A stretch of 17,948 bases of DNA from Smittium mucronatum (taxonomy: Eukaryota; Kickxellomycota; Harpellomycetes; Harpellales; Legeriomycetaceae). Under the pieces are notes generated by a model. That model was given only the letters and a program-made list of their open reading frames with translations, was not told the DNA's origin and did no database searches. A program made the position numbers and the translations under genes. Positions 1 through 12,860 of the stretch are shown here, piece after piece (the first letter of the stretch is position 1; every line of letters starts with the position of its first letter). The stretch is taken from contig LSSL01003693.1 in assembly GCA_001953115.1 (NCBI GenBank), forward strand, positions 1-17,948, read 5' to 3'.

Positions 1-1311
1 AAAAGCAATGGTTGATTTTGTAAAAAATCAAACTGAATTAATCTATACTATTACAAAATCCAAATGCTATAACATTTTTCTCGCTTTTTTAGAAGCCCAT
101 ACACTTTATAAATTTTACTATCAATTTTTTCTTTAGAAATGATATATAAAAATTATTACCAAGGTAGGCTTTATACCAATGTACGCAGTTCAATAAAGAT
201 CATTTACAACTTTAATAGTTAAATAACCATTTATCATTTCTTTTAATGATTTTACTGATATTTCTCAAAAACATAAACGCGTTTGAAGTTGAAATTTCAA
301 AATGTAATTTAGTCTATATTCTCTTGAATTTTATTTAAAATCGACTAAAAAAAACCAAAATTTTATTAGATATAAGTAACTTAATTTCTTTTTTTATTAC
401 ATTGAATTTATAATTATTTTTAAACAAAATTTATCCTTTGTTTAAATAAATATTTTGGTTGTATTAATTTATTTTTCCTATTTTTATAATATAAATACCA
501 AGTGATTTTTGAGTACTGAAAATTGGGAGATAATTTGAAAATTTGAAATCGATATTATTGAAAAAAAAATTAAACTTTTATTCTTCACTTCATGCTTTAT
601 TTTTGGATTTAAACGAGAGGAAAAAAAGTTCTAATATAAATAATCTTGAAAATTAAATTTGGATAAGAAAAGGAATTTCCAATTTGGTTTAGAATTTTCA
701 AGTGAAATATATATATGATTGGATTAATTGAATATAAATTAAAAATTATTTTTAGATAAAAAATTTACCTTAAAAACTGAAATTTCAAAAAAAGATTTAT
801 TTTTTATAGAAATTAGCTTGCTTTTAAGATTTGATTTCATAACTAGTTATATAATATAAATATTTCAATATAAGTCTTAGAGTTCATGATAGAAAAAAAA
901 AAGAGCTTATCAGAATTAATTGATTAATACATATATTTTTTTTATATAATTTACATAAAAAATAAAGGGTATATAAGGAATTATTTTAATTTGATTTTAA
1001 ATCTGAGAATTAAATGTTATAGTGATCCGTGTTTTTATCGAAAGGTTATTATGAATTTTTTTAAGTATTTTTTTTTGGGTTTCTAAGCATTAGAGTAGCA
1101 GAGGAGGGATATTTTACATACTTTTCTATTTTATTGCTATTATTTTTTTAAAATTTTAAGATTAATAATTCCTTGTTAGTATACTAGAAAATTTCAAGAA
1201 GAATTTCTGTTAAAAAATAGAAACTTTGATAAATTTTTATTTTTTGATAAATTTGTTGTAATTTACCTGCAAAATATAATCAAAGCTTCGATAAGAAGTT
1301 TTGTATATGGA

Positions 1312-1329
1312 AAAACGTATTTATCGAAT
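1312..1329 (+). repeat. Dispersed repeat copy 1 (partner at 16297-16314)
   Basis: AAAACGTATTTATCGAAT here matches AAAACGTATTTATCAAAT at 16297 with one difference. Part of the upstream flank (TTGT..TATG) is also similar in both copies. This is probably a small piece of an old interspersed repeat, though chance similarity in AT-rich DNA remains possible. Confidence 0.35.
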
Positions 1330-1924
1330 CCAAACATAAAATTTTATCTTTTTTTTTATAAGGAAATATAATAGTTATTTCTTTATAATACGTGTATCCA
1401 AATTTAATTTTAATTGGAATAACCGAAGAAGTTGAAAATTTGAATTTCTTTTACACTATATCCTTAAATAACTTGCACCAATTTTTATACTGTAAATTGA
1501 ATTTTAAATAAGTGATTAGATTTTGTAATTTTTAGAGAATTTTTTATTTTAATCTTAAATTTATTGTAAAACCAATTTCACTCCTAATTTTTAATGAGAT
1601 AATAATAAATCTCATTTAGCCTATCCGTCTGGTAACGGGACTATAAGATTGTGTAACTTTGAATCTAATAACCTAAAAATTGTTTACAGACAATTTTTAA
1701 ACATTCTCGGGGAAATTTTTCTTCCATAGGTAGATTTTCAAGCAAGAGTTTGATATCGCTATATATATATATTAATTTGGAAAAGTCATTAATAAAAATA
1801 AAAATACTTGAAAATTAACTAATTGGAAATAAAAGCGAAAAGTAAATCCTATTTAATAAATAATATTATTTAACTTTAAAAAAAAATTCATCGAAATCTA
1901 TTGAAAAGGTTGGGATTGAACCAT

Positions 1925-1930
1925 TTTATT
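1925..1930 (-). promoter_or_regulatory. Putative poly(A) signal AATAAA of the mitochondrial GluRS gene
   Basis: On the minus strand AATAAA lies about 40 nt past the TAG stop at 1970-1972 of the GluRS gene, a suitable distance for 3'-end formation. In such AT-rich DNA the hexamer also occurs by chance, so position is the main support. Confidence 0.4.
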
Positions 1931-1969
1931 TCGAAAAATAAAATAAAAGATAATTTTGGTATTTTACAT

Positions 1970-5750
<3,781 letters not shown>

Positions 5751-7781
5751 ATGAAGTTTGAACAATACTATTTGGAGCAACTGAGCCAGTTCCCTTCCGA
5801 TTCCATCCTGAACTCAGTATCTTATTCCGATCTTCGATCTTATTTAGAATCGCATATTAGTTGTTTTTCTGTCGATCTCCTGCGTTCCTTCCCGAAAGAC
5901 CATGTCTTTGAATGGGACAATAGCGAGAGCGAAGCTATTGAGGTTGAGGATCTCGACTTCAAAACCGACATTGGAACCAGACTTTTTAATCTATCAAAAA
6001 ATGCACCTGGGTTTATATCCCTCCTCGATAAGGAATCAGAAAAGTTTAATAACTTTGTTAGCAAGATAGCTTCTTCACATTTATCTAATGTAACGAGCAT
6101 TTTAGACCAATCTCAAACTAACAAATCACCTCAGCCTAATTCTGATGGCTCTCACATTTCTACTTTAATTGACATATTGGAGAATGTGAGTATCCTCGAG
6201 GATTATGTGTTTTTAAACTTTGCAGCTGTAGTAAAGATACTCAAACGTTTTGATAAGCATAGTGGAATCAAAATTCGTGATCCATACATTATGCGTTTTA
6301 AAGATCTCCTTGAAACTACTAACAATCATATCACCACCGCTAAAGCTAAAATCGAAGAATATCTTAATCATGTACCTGAGTTCCAAAAAGAAACTGCTAC
6401 CCAGAACTCCTCTGATTCTGCCATAACCACCGCCCATATTTCCAATAGCGATTCACTTCAAACTTCAGGTGACAAGCAATCTCTCCCAAATAGAATAAAC
6501 CACCTAATAAAGAAGCGATCTTTTACCGATAATGTAGAAAAACTAAACAGAGTCGCCATATCTCTTCGAGGCCCTCATGGAACTGACATAATTGGGGGAC
6601 TGCTTGAATGCTGTGCTTCTCATAAAACTTCTGTACTTGATTTTTCTTTCTCCAGACTTCATCACAATGTAGTATTCGGTGCACTAGTTCAAATTTCTGG
6701 CTCTGTCGCTGATCTTTTTAACAGTTTAGCTAAAACTGCCAGAAAATGGGATGGCGTTTTGACTTTTGATGTCCAAAACACTAAACTACACGCTAAACAA
6801 ATTAGTGGAAGTTTAGACTACCGTTTGAATGAGGCCCCATACAAAGACCGTCTTAAATACGTAGCAACAGTTCTTAATCAAGATGGACTTAGCTCTGAAT
6901 TCTTGGATAAACTCGTTAAATTCTTTTTAGAACGTAAAATCTCTATCGAGCAAATGAAAAGACTTGATTTGCGTGATTTTTTGAACTCCATAGAGTTTAC
7001 TTTAAGTATTCCAAACGATATCAACCCAAAAACCCTTCGAAAAGAAGTTTTCTTGTTCTCAACAAAGTATAGAACCGATATAGCCCTGCAGGAGGACAAT
7101 GTTTTCAGAAGGCATAAACGTCTTGTTGTATTCGATATGGATTCTACTCTTATACAACAGGAAGTCATTGATGAAATTGCTCGTTACGCAGGGGTTGTCG
7201 ATAAAGTCTCTGAAATTACAGAGCTAGCCATGACTGGAGCAATAGATTTCAAGGAATCTTTGAAACGTCGTGTCATGCTGCTCAAGGGCACACCTGCCAA
7301 TGTTCTCGAAGAAGTTCGGAAGAAGTTGGTCTTCACTGAAGGTGCTTACAGTCTTTGTCGAGCTCTAAAGATTGCTGGTTTCAAACTTGCTGTGATAAGC
7401 GGTGGGTTTATTCCATTAGCCAAGTTCGTCAAAAATGAACTTGGACTAGATTACGCCTTCGCAAATACATTGGAAACATCCAATGATGGTAAGTTCTTAA
7501 CTGGTTATACTAAGGGTCCAATAGTCGATGCCGAACGCAAAGCTGAACTTTTAGATGTTATCGCTCAAGCAGAAGGGATTGTTATAGATCAAGTGGTAGC
7601 TGTTGGTGATGGTGCCAATGATCTTAAAATGCTTGCTGCTGCCAGTTTGGGAATCGCCTTTAATGCTAAGCCTAAGGTCCAGGAAGCCGCAAGCATAAGG
7701 ATTAACCAGTCCAGCTTGGTAAACGTTTTATACCTAATGGGATTTAGCGAAAAGGAAGCCATCGAACTACAAAGCGTTTAG
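5751..7781 (+). CDS. serB: SPX-ACT-ACT-phosphoserine phosphatase fusion (SerB type)
   Basis: Predicted to hydrolyse O-phosphoserine to serine and phosphate, the last step of the phosphorylated serine pathway, probably in the cytosol. Single 676-residue open frame, no introns; ATG has A at -3. Residues 1-205 look like an SPX domain: MKF start, YSDLRSYL (25-32), helix 88-112, and the signature LNFAAVVKILKRFDK (155-169). A Ser/Thr/Asn-rich linker (about 212-245) follows. Residues 266-341 form one ACT domain and about 369-447 a second ACT-like domain, the order seen in mycobacterial SerB2. The HAD phosphatase occupies 457-676: motif I DMDST (nucleophile D462, acid D464), E471, R506/R507, motif II SGG (550-552), motif III K597, motif IV GDGAND (D620, D624). 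All catalytic residues are present. The unusual part is the SPX module, known from phosphate-homeostasis proteins; regulation by inositol pyrophosphates is inferred. Confidence 0.93.
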   Translation: MKFEQYYLEQLSQFPSDSILNSVSYSDLRSYLESHISCFSVDLLRSFPKDHVFEWDNSESEAIEVEDLDFKTDIGTRLFNLSKNAPGFISLLDKESEKFNNFVSKIASSHLSNVTSILDQSQTNKSPQPNSDGSHISTLIDILENVSILEDYVFLNFAAVVKILKRFDKHSGIKIRDPYIMRFKDLLETTNNHITTAKAKIEEYLNHVPEFQKETATQNSSDSAITTAHISNSDSLQTSGDKQSLPNRINHLIKKRSFTDNVEKLNRVAISLRGPHGTDIIGGLLECCASHKTSVLDFSFSRLHHNVVFGALVQISGSVADLFNSLAKTARKWDGVLTFDVQNTKLHAKQISGSLDYRLNEAPYKDRLKYVATVLNQDGLSSEFLDKLVKFFLERKISIEQMKRLDLRDFLNSIEFTLSIPNDINPKTLRKEVFLFSTKYRTDIALQEDNVFRRHKRLVVFDMDSTLIQQEVIDEIARYAGVVDKVSEITELAMTGAIDFKESLKRRVMLLKGTPANVLEEVRKKLVFTEGAYSLCRALKIAGFKLAVISGGFIPLAKFVKNELGLDYAFANTLETSNDGKFLTGYTKGPIVDAERKAELLDVIAQAEGIVIDQVVAVGDGANDLKMLAAASLGIAFNAKPKVQEAASIRINQSSLVNVLYLMGFSEKEAIELQSV

Positions 7782-8134
7782 TTTTTTTCATTTTCATTTT
7801 TTAGCCATTAGATTTGTGTGAATACTCGCCTATTACCCACTAGAAACCCTACCCATTTTTACATTATTTTAGTGCCCTTTGGCCAAAAAAATGACACTTG
7901 CATTTTAACTCCTGTTAATTTTTTATTCCAAATATAATGGTCTCTAGCTGAAATACCTTTAGCCTTGTTTAGAGATTTTATGTATTTATTCTAGATCTCT
8001 TTTCTAACCAATTTTTATTGTCTAAAGATTTTATTTAACTGGTGATTTTCATAGAGGCTATTTTAAGAAAATCGTATAAAAGTAACTGAAATTAGAAACA
8101 ATTTTACCCAAAATGCAAAATACAACGTTCTCCT

Positions 8135-8148
8135 GTGTTGCGCAACAC
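8135..8148. repeat. Perfect 14-bp palindrome GTGTTGCGCAACAC
   Basis: The sequence equals its own reverse complement over 14 bases. Its core TTGCGCAA is the type of palindrome bound by bZIP dimers of the C/EBP kind, but whether any such factor acts here is unknown. It lies about 355 bp after the SerB stop. Confidence 0.5.
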
Positions 8149-8468
8149 TCAGTCCATCTTTAGAAAGTGAGGTACGTGAAATTTAATCCTAATCATATCA
8201 AACCTTTACTTTCATTCAAGTTTGAAAGCAATTTTCTTCCCTTTTTTTTTTTCTTCTTAATTCAACAAATCCCTAAAAGGACCTTTTAAAATTCGTAAGT
8301 GTTTTAAAAGTGCGAAATAATTATTAAATTATTTTTCTCTCCATCAAATTCAGCTTTTAGAAAGGAAAAAAAAAAAAAAAGCTAGATTTGTTTATTTTAT
8401 TTTCTATGAAGTTTGGTCAGACGATTTATTTTTAATGCCCGAAAAAAACAACTGTACGGTTTTTGTGG

Positions 8469-8491
8469 CCCTATATTTATATGGTATAGGG
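8469..8491. repeat. Short perfect hairpin
   Basis: CCCTATA (8469-8475) pairs perfectly with TATAGGG (8485-8491) around a 9-nt loop. It is not followed by a T tract. The function is unknown and it may be incidental. Confidence 0.35.
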
Positions 8492-9189
8492 GGACGAATC
8501 CCTTCCATCGGTTGAATTGGTAAACGCCTTCGCTTTTGGATCTTTTTTCAGAAGCAAATAAACTTATTGAACGGTTTTACACCATCACTAATGAGAATGC
8601 TGCCATTAATAAAAATAGCACCCAGTTCGATTATCATTCCCTTACTCCACATATCTAATCACCAATCTGTGCTATCAGCTCCCACAATGATAATCATTTA
8701 AACCGATATAATAATAGAGTTGGCCTATTTCGATCTAGAAGCTGATTTTGGAGACCGTGATTAAAGAAGCTCCCATACAAGGACACGATTGATACCAAAC
8801 TGCCACCTCGTCTCTTAGATTTTCTAACCGGTAAATTTACTCGGTGGATAAAAAGATTTTAAGTGATAAAAACCTTAGCTCATCACTGCCATTATGTCAT
8901 TGTTATCCTTGTTCCATCTAGATAAAAACTTCAAATCCAAATCTATTAGGATCTAAACCCAAATAATGTCTCCGATAACTATTCATATATTAGTAAAGAC
9001 AAGCTCTTTTAAATCAAAAATATATACATATTCAACTATTGGAAACTGGGCTAAAAATTACATACCCACTCCCCTAATAAAACCAGGTACATGATCATAT
9101 TTTGAATTGGAAAAAATAAAGATCTTGTCAAAATTTCAATTTTTGACATATCTTTCATTTATTTTTAGCATCTAATTAAATAGTTCTTA

Positions 9190-9867
9190 TAAACGAAACC
9201 CCGTTAGTTACAACCATTTGATCCCCTAAGAGTGAAATCCCCTGCCGTGGTTTATGGGGCTTAATAGTGCACCTATAAAAGTGTACTAAACTAAAGTTTC
9301 ACACAGAATTGCACTATTCTTGGTTGGGAGTAGTGGAGACAGCGCACAGCGATTCGGAGGACAGCGATTCCAGAGGTGGACCATCTAAAAACAGGAGGAA
9401 CTGATCGTTTAGCACAGCTGAGACATAGTCTAATGCACAAGTCCGGCATTCGACAGTCAGACGGATCTCAAGCGTCTAACAGCTATTTGTCGGAAAGCCA
9501 TGTCGATCAATCCCACGTTTGGGTAGGAGCCTAATTTTATTAATCCTGTTAAAAGCAGGCTCTGACTAGGAGCTCAGTAGCTTCAATGAACTGTTGTTCA
9601 TTGACAAAGAGCTTAATTCATAGCCGCTAAAGCCTCAGTCATATACCTACTTGAAGCAATGTGGATGACGGGGGGGGGGATCTTTCGGTTGGTAGATTGA
9701 ACCCTTTTCCCGTAGGTACGCAGCCGGTAGTCCGACAGAGGATCTTATTGTAGTTGGGATAATAGTCTTTTCTATACGTCTTTTCATTTTTTTCATGTTT
9801 TTTTTAGTTTGGGTTTTTAATGAAGTTATCTTACAATAAAATTCCGTGATACAAAAAAAAAAAAAAA
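9190..9867 (+). mobile_element. Probable retroposon relic ending in poly(A)
   Basis: Base composition jumps here: 89 of 180 bases at 9301-9480 are G or C, against a strongly AT-rich background. A TATAAAAG box lies at about 9273-9280, repeated ACAGCGATTC motifs near 9345-9370, and a G10 run at 9670-9679. The 3' end has CAATAAAATTCCGTGATAC (9834-9852) followed directly by A15 (9853-9867), as left by reverse transcription of a polyadenylated RNA. The same 19-nt string plus poly(A) recurs at 15515-15544. I found no coding domain, no clear pol III A/B boxes and no flanking target duplication, so the left border is only a composition estimate. It could be a SINE, a 5'-truncated LINE or a processed non-coding transcript. 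Confidence 0.45.
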
Positions 9868-9897
9868 GAGCCAGTTTTACCTCTTGGTCTCATTGAA

Positions 9898-9928
9898 CGA
9901 GTGCTAACAATAAACATAAAAGCACTCG
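9898..9928. repeat. Hairpin with 8-bp perfect stem
   Basis: CGAGTGCT and AGCACTCG pair perfectly around a 15-nt A-rich loop, 30 bp after the poly(A) end of the retroposon relic. The role is unknown. Confidence 0.35.
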
Positions 9929-10105
9929 GAAATAACGGGATCTTGGACAGGTTGAAATATATCATGTGGGACCATATTGTATGTAGTTCTCTAGATGCTA
10001 GATAGTATAGGCGTTTTATGAATCACCAGAATGAAAAAAGTCAAAGATTCTCTAAAGATCTTGAATGATGGTCACATAGTTAAGAGTGCCTACTAATTAC
10101 ACATT

Positions 10106-10141
10106 TCACACACACGCACGCACACACACATATATATATAT
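10106..10141. repeat. CA/TA microsatellite
   Basis: A run of CA dinucleotides with two CG interruptions passes into a (TA)n run. This is a simple sequence repeat and likely length-polymorphic. Confidence 0.85.
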
Positions 10142-11234
10142 TCTTTAGCCCTGGAAAAAGAGGGACTGCAACTTGGGAAGTTTATACTGCCACAAATTAG
10201 TTTTACTTATTTATAATGCACTTAATTTATGGTCCAAATCGGCACTGGTAATAATAGTTAATTTAAAGCGGTGTCTAGTTTGAATCGTATCGAATGATAG
10301 ATATGAACTCTATTCGCGTTTATGCTAAATTTTCATTCATATTTGGGTATTCCGGTTACCAGATGTTGTGTTTGGATTATTTTTTTTTAGCTCTTTATAA
10401 AGCTTTCTGTGGTTACCTTTCAACATTTATTTTCTTCAGCAAATCTAGTTAACAAAAATGAAAACTAGTGATGAACAGTATTTTAATTTATTTTGCGAGG
10501 GTATCAAGGAGCCATAACCTATTGAGTTGATAATTCATGAAATATATGCTTATACACATTCTTAAGGCATAAGAGCTGCATATATCCATTATATATTTTG
10601 GTAAAAGCGCCAAAACATCCAGTTAGAGAAAACTGGACTAAAGATAAAAAGACATTTAAGGGAAATGAACGAATGGAACAATAAAATATTAACACGAAAT
10701 TCAAATTAAAAAAAGAAAAACTTTCGATAAAAAAGTGAAAGGTCTACTCGAATAAATAAATAATTACAATTGAAAATATAATTAGGGGATTGGTGAAGGA
10801 TAATTCATACACGTTAAATAGAAGCATAATTCAAAATTCAAAAATTCATTCGTGGGAGAATAAATGATTAGAACAGAAAGTCTTTCTAGAGAGGAAAAAA
10901 GCTTCATATTTTTATGATAAAAAGTTGTCCTGAAAATTAAAGGAAGAGATGAGAACTTGTTCCCACGCTCACCCGATTGGGTGTTGAAAAAAGAACTGAT
11001 CTCCCTGATGGCCAAAAATAGAACTCATTGTTTGAACTCTTATATTTTTGCCAAAGCGACTGAATGACAAAGCTATCCTCGATTGTAACCAAGTAGATAT
11101 TTGAAACGTTGGTAAATGAGGAGATCGAAATAAAAATGGTGGAGGTAATATTACATGCGGATTAATCAGGAGTACAGGCTTTTTTAAAGGAAAAGTTGCG
11201 TTATGATACAAGATATAGAATAGGTTCGATTGTC

Positions 11235-12860
11235 TTATGATATATGGTCGTCTTTGTAACGAGATGACACTGTGTCAGAGTTGGAATCAGATGAGGGCAA
11301 TGTTTCCAAATGGTGGTCCTGGGATGCAGGGTTATTAAGGCTGTGGCAAATGAAAGTATTGCTGCTAGACTCTCTAAGCTCGATATTAAGAAAAGATGGC
11401 TTGAAGAGGTTTTGGGGAAGGTCATTTGAAATTTGAGAGGAGTTGACAGTAGAACTACCAGTTTGGGAATTAGGGCTTTTTTTGGTTTTGAACCTTTTGT
11501 ATAGGCTGGATTTGGAGAAAGACTTTAGGAGAATTCCTTTTATAGGGGTTTCAAATATGAAAGCGAGTAAAAGGTGTATGCCTCCAAAAGTAAAAAATAA
11601 GTGCATGAAGAAATATACCATATTGATACTGGTATTAGGCAGGGTATCGTAAATGACATCTCCATTAGAACTTGAGTTGGTATCGATAATAAGATTACTC
11701 ACAATACGTAGGTACAAGTTTTTATAGCTGGTTGGAGAGTCGTTGAAGCCAGTAGAATTTAGGTTTTTGAATTCTAAAGGAGAAAAGTTGGCTTCAGACA
11801 TATTTATTAAATGAACTATGCGCTGGTTAATTATCAAAAGCCAGATAAGAGCAAGAATAGAGGTCACGAAAATAACAACGGGGTATTGAATAGTTCTTTT
11901 AATTATTCGGTAAAAATATTTGCGAACTTCTTGGGATTCTTCGTCAATAGCTTGAGACAAGGGTTGTTCGCGACGAATATTTTCAAGTCTTTGTTGACTT
12001 ACGTGAAGAAAATATGCTACTACAAAGGAGCAAACAATAGAGTAGATGATACACAAGAGTATTATTGAAAAATAAGTTGCCAAGTTGGTAGAATAAACGA
12101 CTTTAGATCTGGCAAGGGTAGAGTGGGTAGGGTCGATATTGGGTTCGTTTTTAGTACGAGTTGGAATAACCAGAAACCTACATAGTACCTGACAATCATA
12201 GCACACCCCGTTGGGCTTGCTGATAGTCGCGATATTATAGATAAAGAGGATAGATTGAGTAATGAAGGATGTAATGATGAAAGAGTAAACAGTTTTCCAA
12301 AGGATTGACATTATGTCATCGACTTTATTGAGCACAACGAGTTGAAGATGAAGAGTAGGCAATATTCTGGTAAAGACACAAATCAGAGAAATAGTCTTGA
12401 ATAGATAGTTGACAATTAGACAGTGGCCACTGGTGACGAGGTAAGGTACCCGGAAAAAAAAGGTTTCGACGCACAATATATAGTAAATACGAAACAAGGA
12501 ATAGATGGCATCGGTAAGGGCAGTTATAAAATATATAGACAAAACAGCAGGAGTTAGGCGAATCGATTTACTCTGCCTAAAAAAGAGTAATAGCATAGCC
12601 CATCTCAATCTAGGAGGGAGCTTGTGCCGAAAAGAATTTAACCAGGATTCTATATGGGATTCACCAATCTGGCGCCCGCCAACTATGGATTTGGGGACAG
12701 TGTATCTGATAAAAATTTCTTTCCAGAAATAAAGGAGAATAAAAATGACAGTAAGGCTGCATAACAAAGAGATAAGGTTCATACATATCAAAAAAATAAG
12801 TTGAGATTTAATGAGAACCGAGTTGATGAAAACGGCACTAGAGCGCTTAGTGTGCGGCAT
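11235..12860 (-). CDS. Seven-transmembrane receptor-like (GPCR-like) protein
   Basis: Single open frame of 541 residues, no introns. Seven hydrophobic segments lie at about 19-45, 103-123, 140-165, 187-211, 260-286, 326-346 and 413-435. Loops fit an outside N-terminus: loop 1 (47-102), loop 2 (166-185) and loop 3 (287-325) carry the Arg/Lys clusters expected in the cytosol, while the loop between segments 6 and 7 (348-410) holds five N-glycosylation sequons (N353, N358, N368, N395, N409). C130 before segment 3 and C220/C223/C227 after segment 4 could form the disulfide common in GPCRs. The cytosolic tail (438-541) is Ser/Asn-rich, as in tails phosphorylated for desensitisation. I cannot place it in a named fungal receptor class, and a transporter-like membrane protein is an alternative. 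In-frame stop codons lie just upstream of the ATG, so the start stands unless a 5' exon exists. Confidence 0.78.
   Translation of the reverse strand: MPHTKRSSAVFINSVLIKSQLIFLICMNLISLLCSLTVIFILLYFWKEIFIRYTVPKSIVGGRQIGESHIESWLNSFRHKLPPRLRWAMLLLFFRQSKSIRLTPAVLSIYFITALTDAIYSLFRIYYILCVETFFFRVPYLVTSGHCLIVNYLFKTISLICVFTRILPTLHLQLVVLNKVDDIMSILWKTVYSFIITSFITQSILFIYNIATISKPNGVCYDCQVLCRFLVIPTRTKNEPNIDPTHSTLARSKVVYSTNLATYFSIILLCIIYSIVCSFVVAYFLHVSQQRLENIRREQPLSQAIDEESQEVRKYFYRIIKRTIQYPVVIFVTSILALIWLLIINQRIVHLINMSEANFSPLEFKNLNSTGFNDSPTSYKNLYLRIVSNLIIDTNSSSNGDVIYDTLPNTSINMVYFFMHLFFTFGGIHLLLAFIFETPIKGILLKSFSKSSLYKRFKTKKSPNSQTGSSTVNSSQISNDLPQNLFKPSFLNIELRESSSNTFICHSLNNPASQDHHLETLPSSDSNSDTVSSRYKDDHIS

Larger units (their letters stand above)
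1..1969. other. Gene-free AT-rich intergenic region downstream of the mitochondrial GluRS gene
   Basis: I see no credible gene here. The sequence is extremely AT-rich, with many short A and T runs and short (TA)n stretches (for example near 1761-1771), and long open frames are absent on both strands. Two things stand out: the poly(A) signal for the minus-strand gene at the right edge, and an 18-bp stretch at 1312-1329 that recurs with one mismatch at 16297-16314. An undetected RNA gene cannot be ruled out by eye. Confidence 0.6.
7782..9189. other. Gene-free region downstream of the SPX-SerB gene
   Basis: No gene is supported. No clear AATAAA follows the SerB stop at a normal distance. The region holds a 14-bp perfect palindrome (8135-8148), a T12 run near 8242 and an A15 run (8366-8380) without a convincing flanking duplication, and a 7-bp perfect hairpin (8469-8491). 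A GGACGAATCCC string near 8491 resembles a tRNA T arm but no cloverleaf forms around it. Confidence 0.5.
9868..11234. other. Gene-free region between the retroposon relic and the 7TM gene
   Basis: No credible coding region. It holds an 8-bp perfect hairpin (CGAGTGCT at 9898-9905, AGCACTCG at 9921-9928), a CA/TA microsatellite and several short open frames on the minus strand after the 7TM stop that show no domain, no conserved pattern and no convincing splice links to that gene. Confidence 0.5.

Noticed and set aside
8366..8380. A15 run as another retroposon tail
   Set aside because: No direct repeat of useful length flanks it, only an AGCT and a loose gapped similarity to sequence near 7803.
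8461..8530. tRNA-like T arm (GGACGAATCCC)
   Set aside because: The loop does not follow the TTCRA pattern and no acceptor, D or anticodon stems can be formed around it.
9334..9531. 66-codon open frame in the GC-rich island
   Set aside because: No ATG near its start, no recognisable gag, reverse-transcriptase or other motif, and a stop shortly before it. The higher G+C alone lengthens open frames.
10519..11425. Several short minus-strand open frames overlapping or following the 7TM gene
   Set aside because: They overlap each other or the tail of the 7TM frame, show no domain and have no convincing splice sites linking them to that gene.
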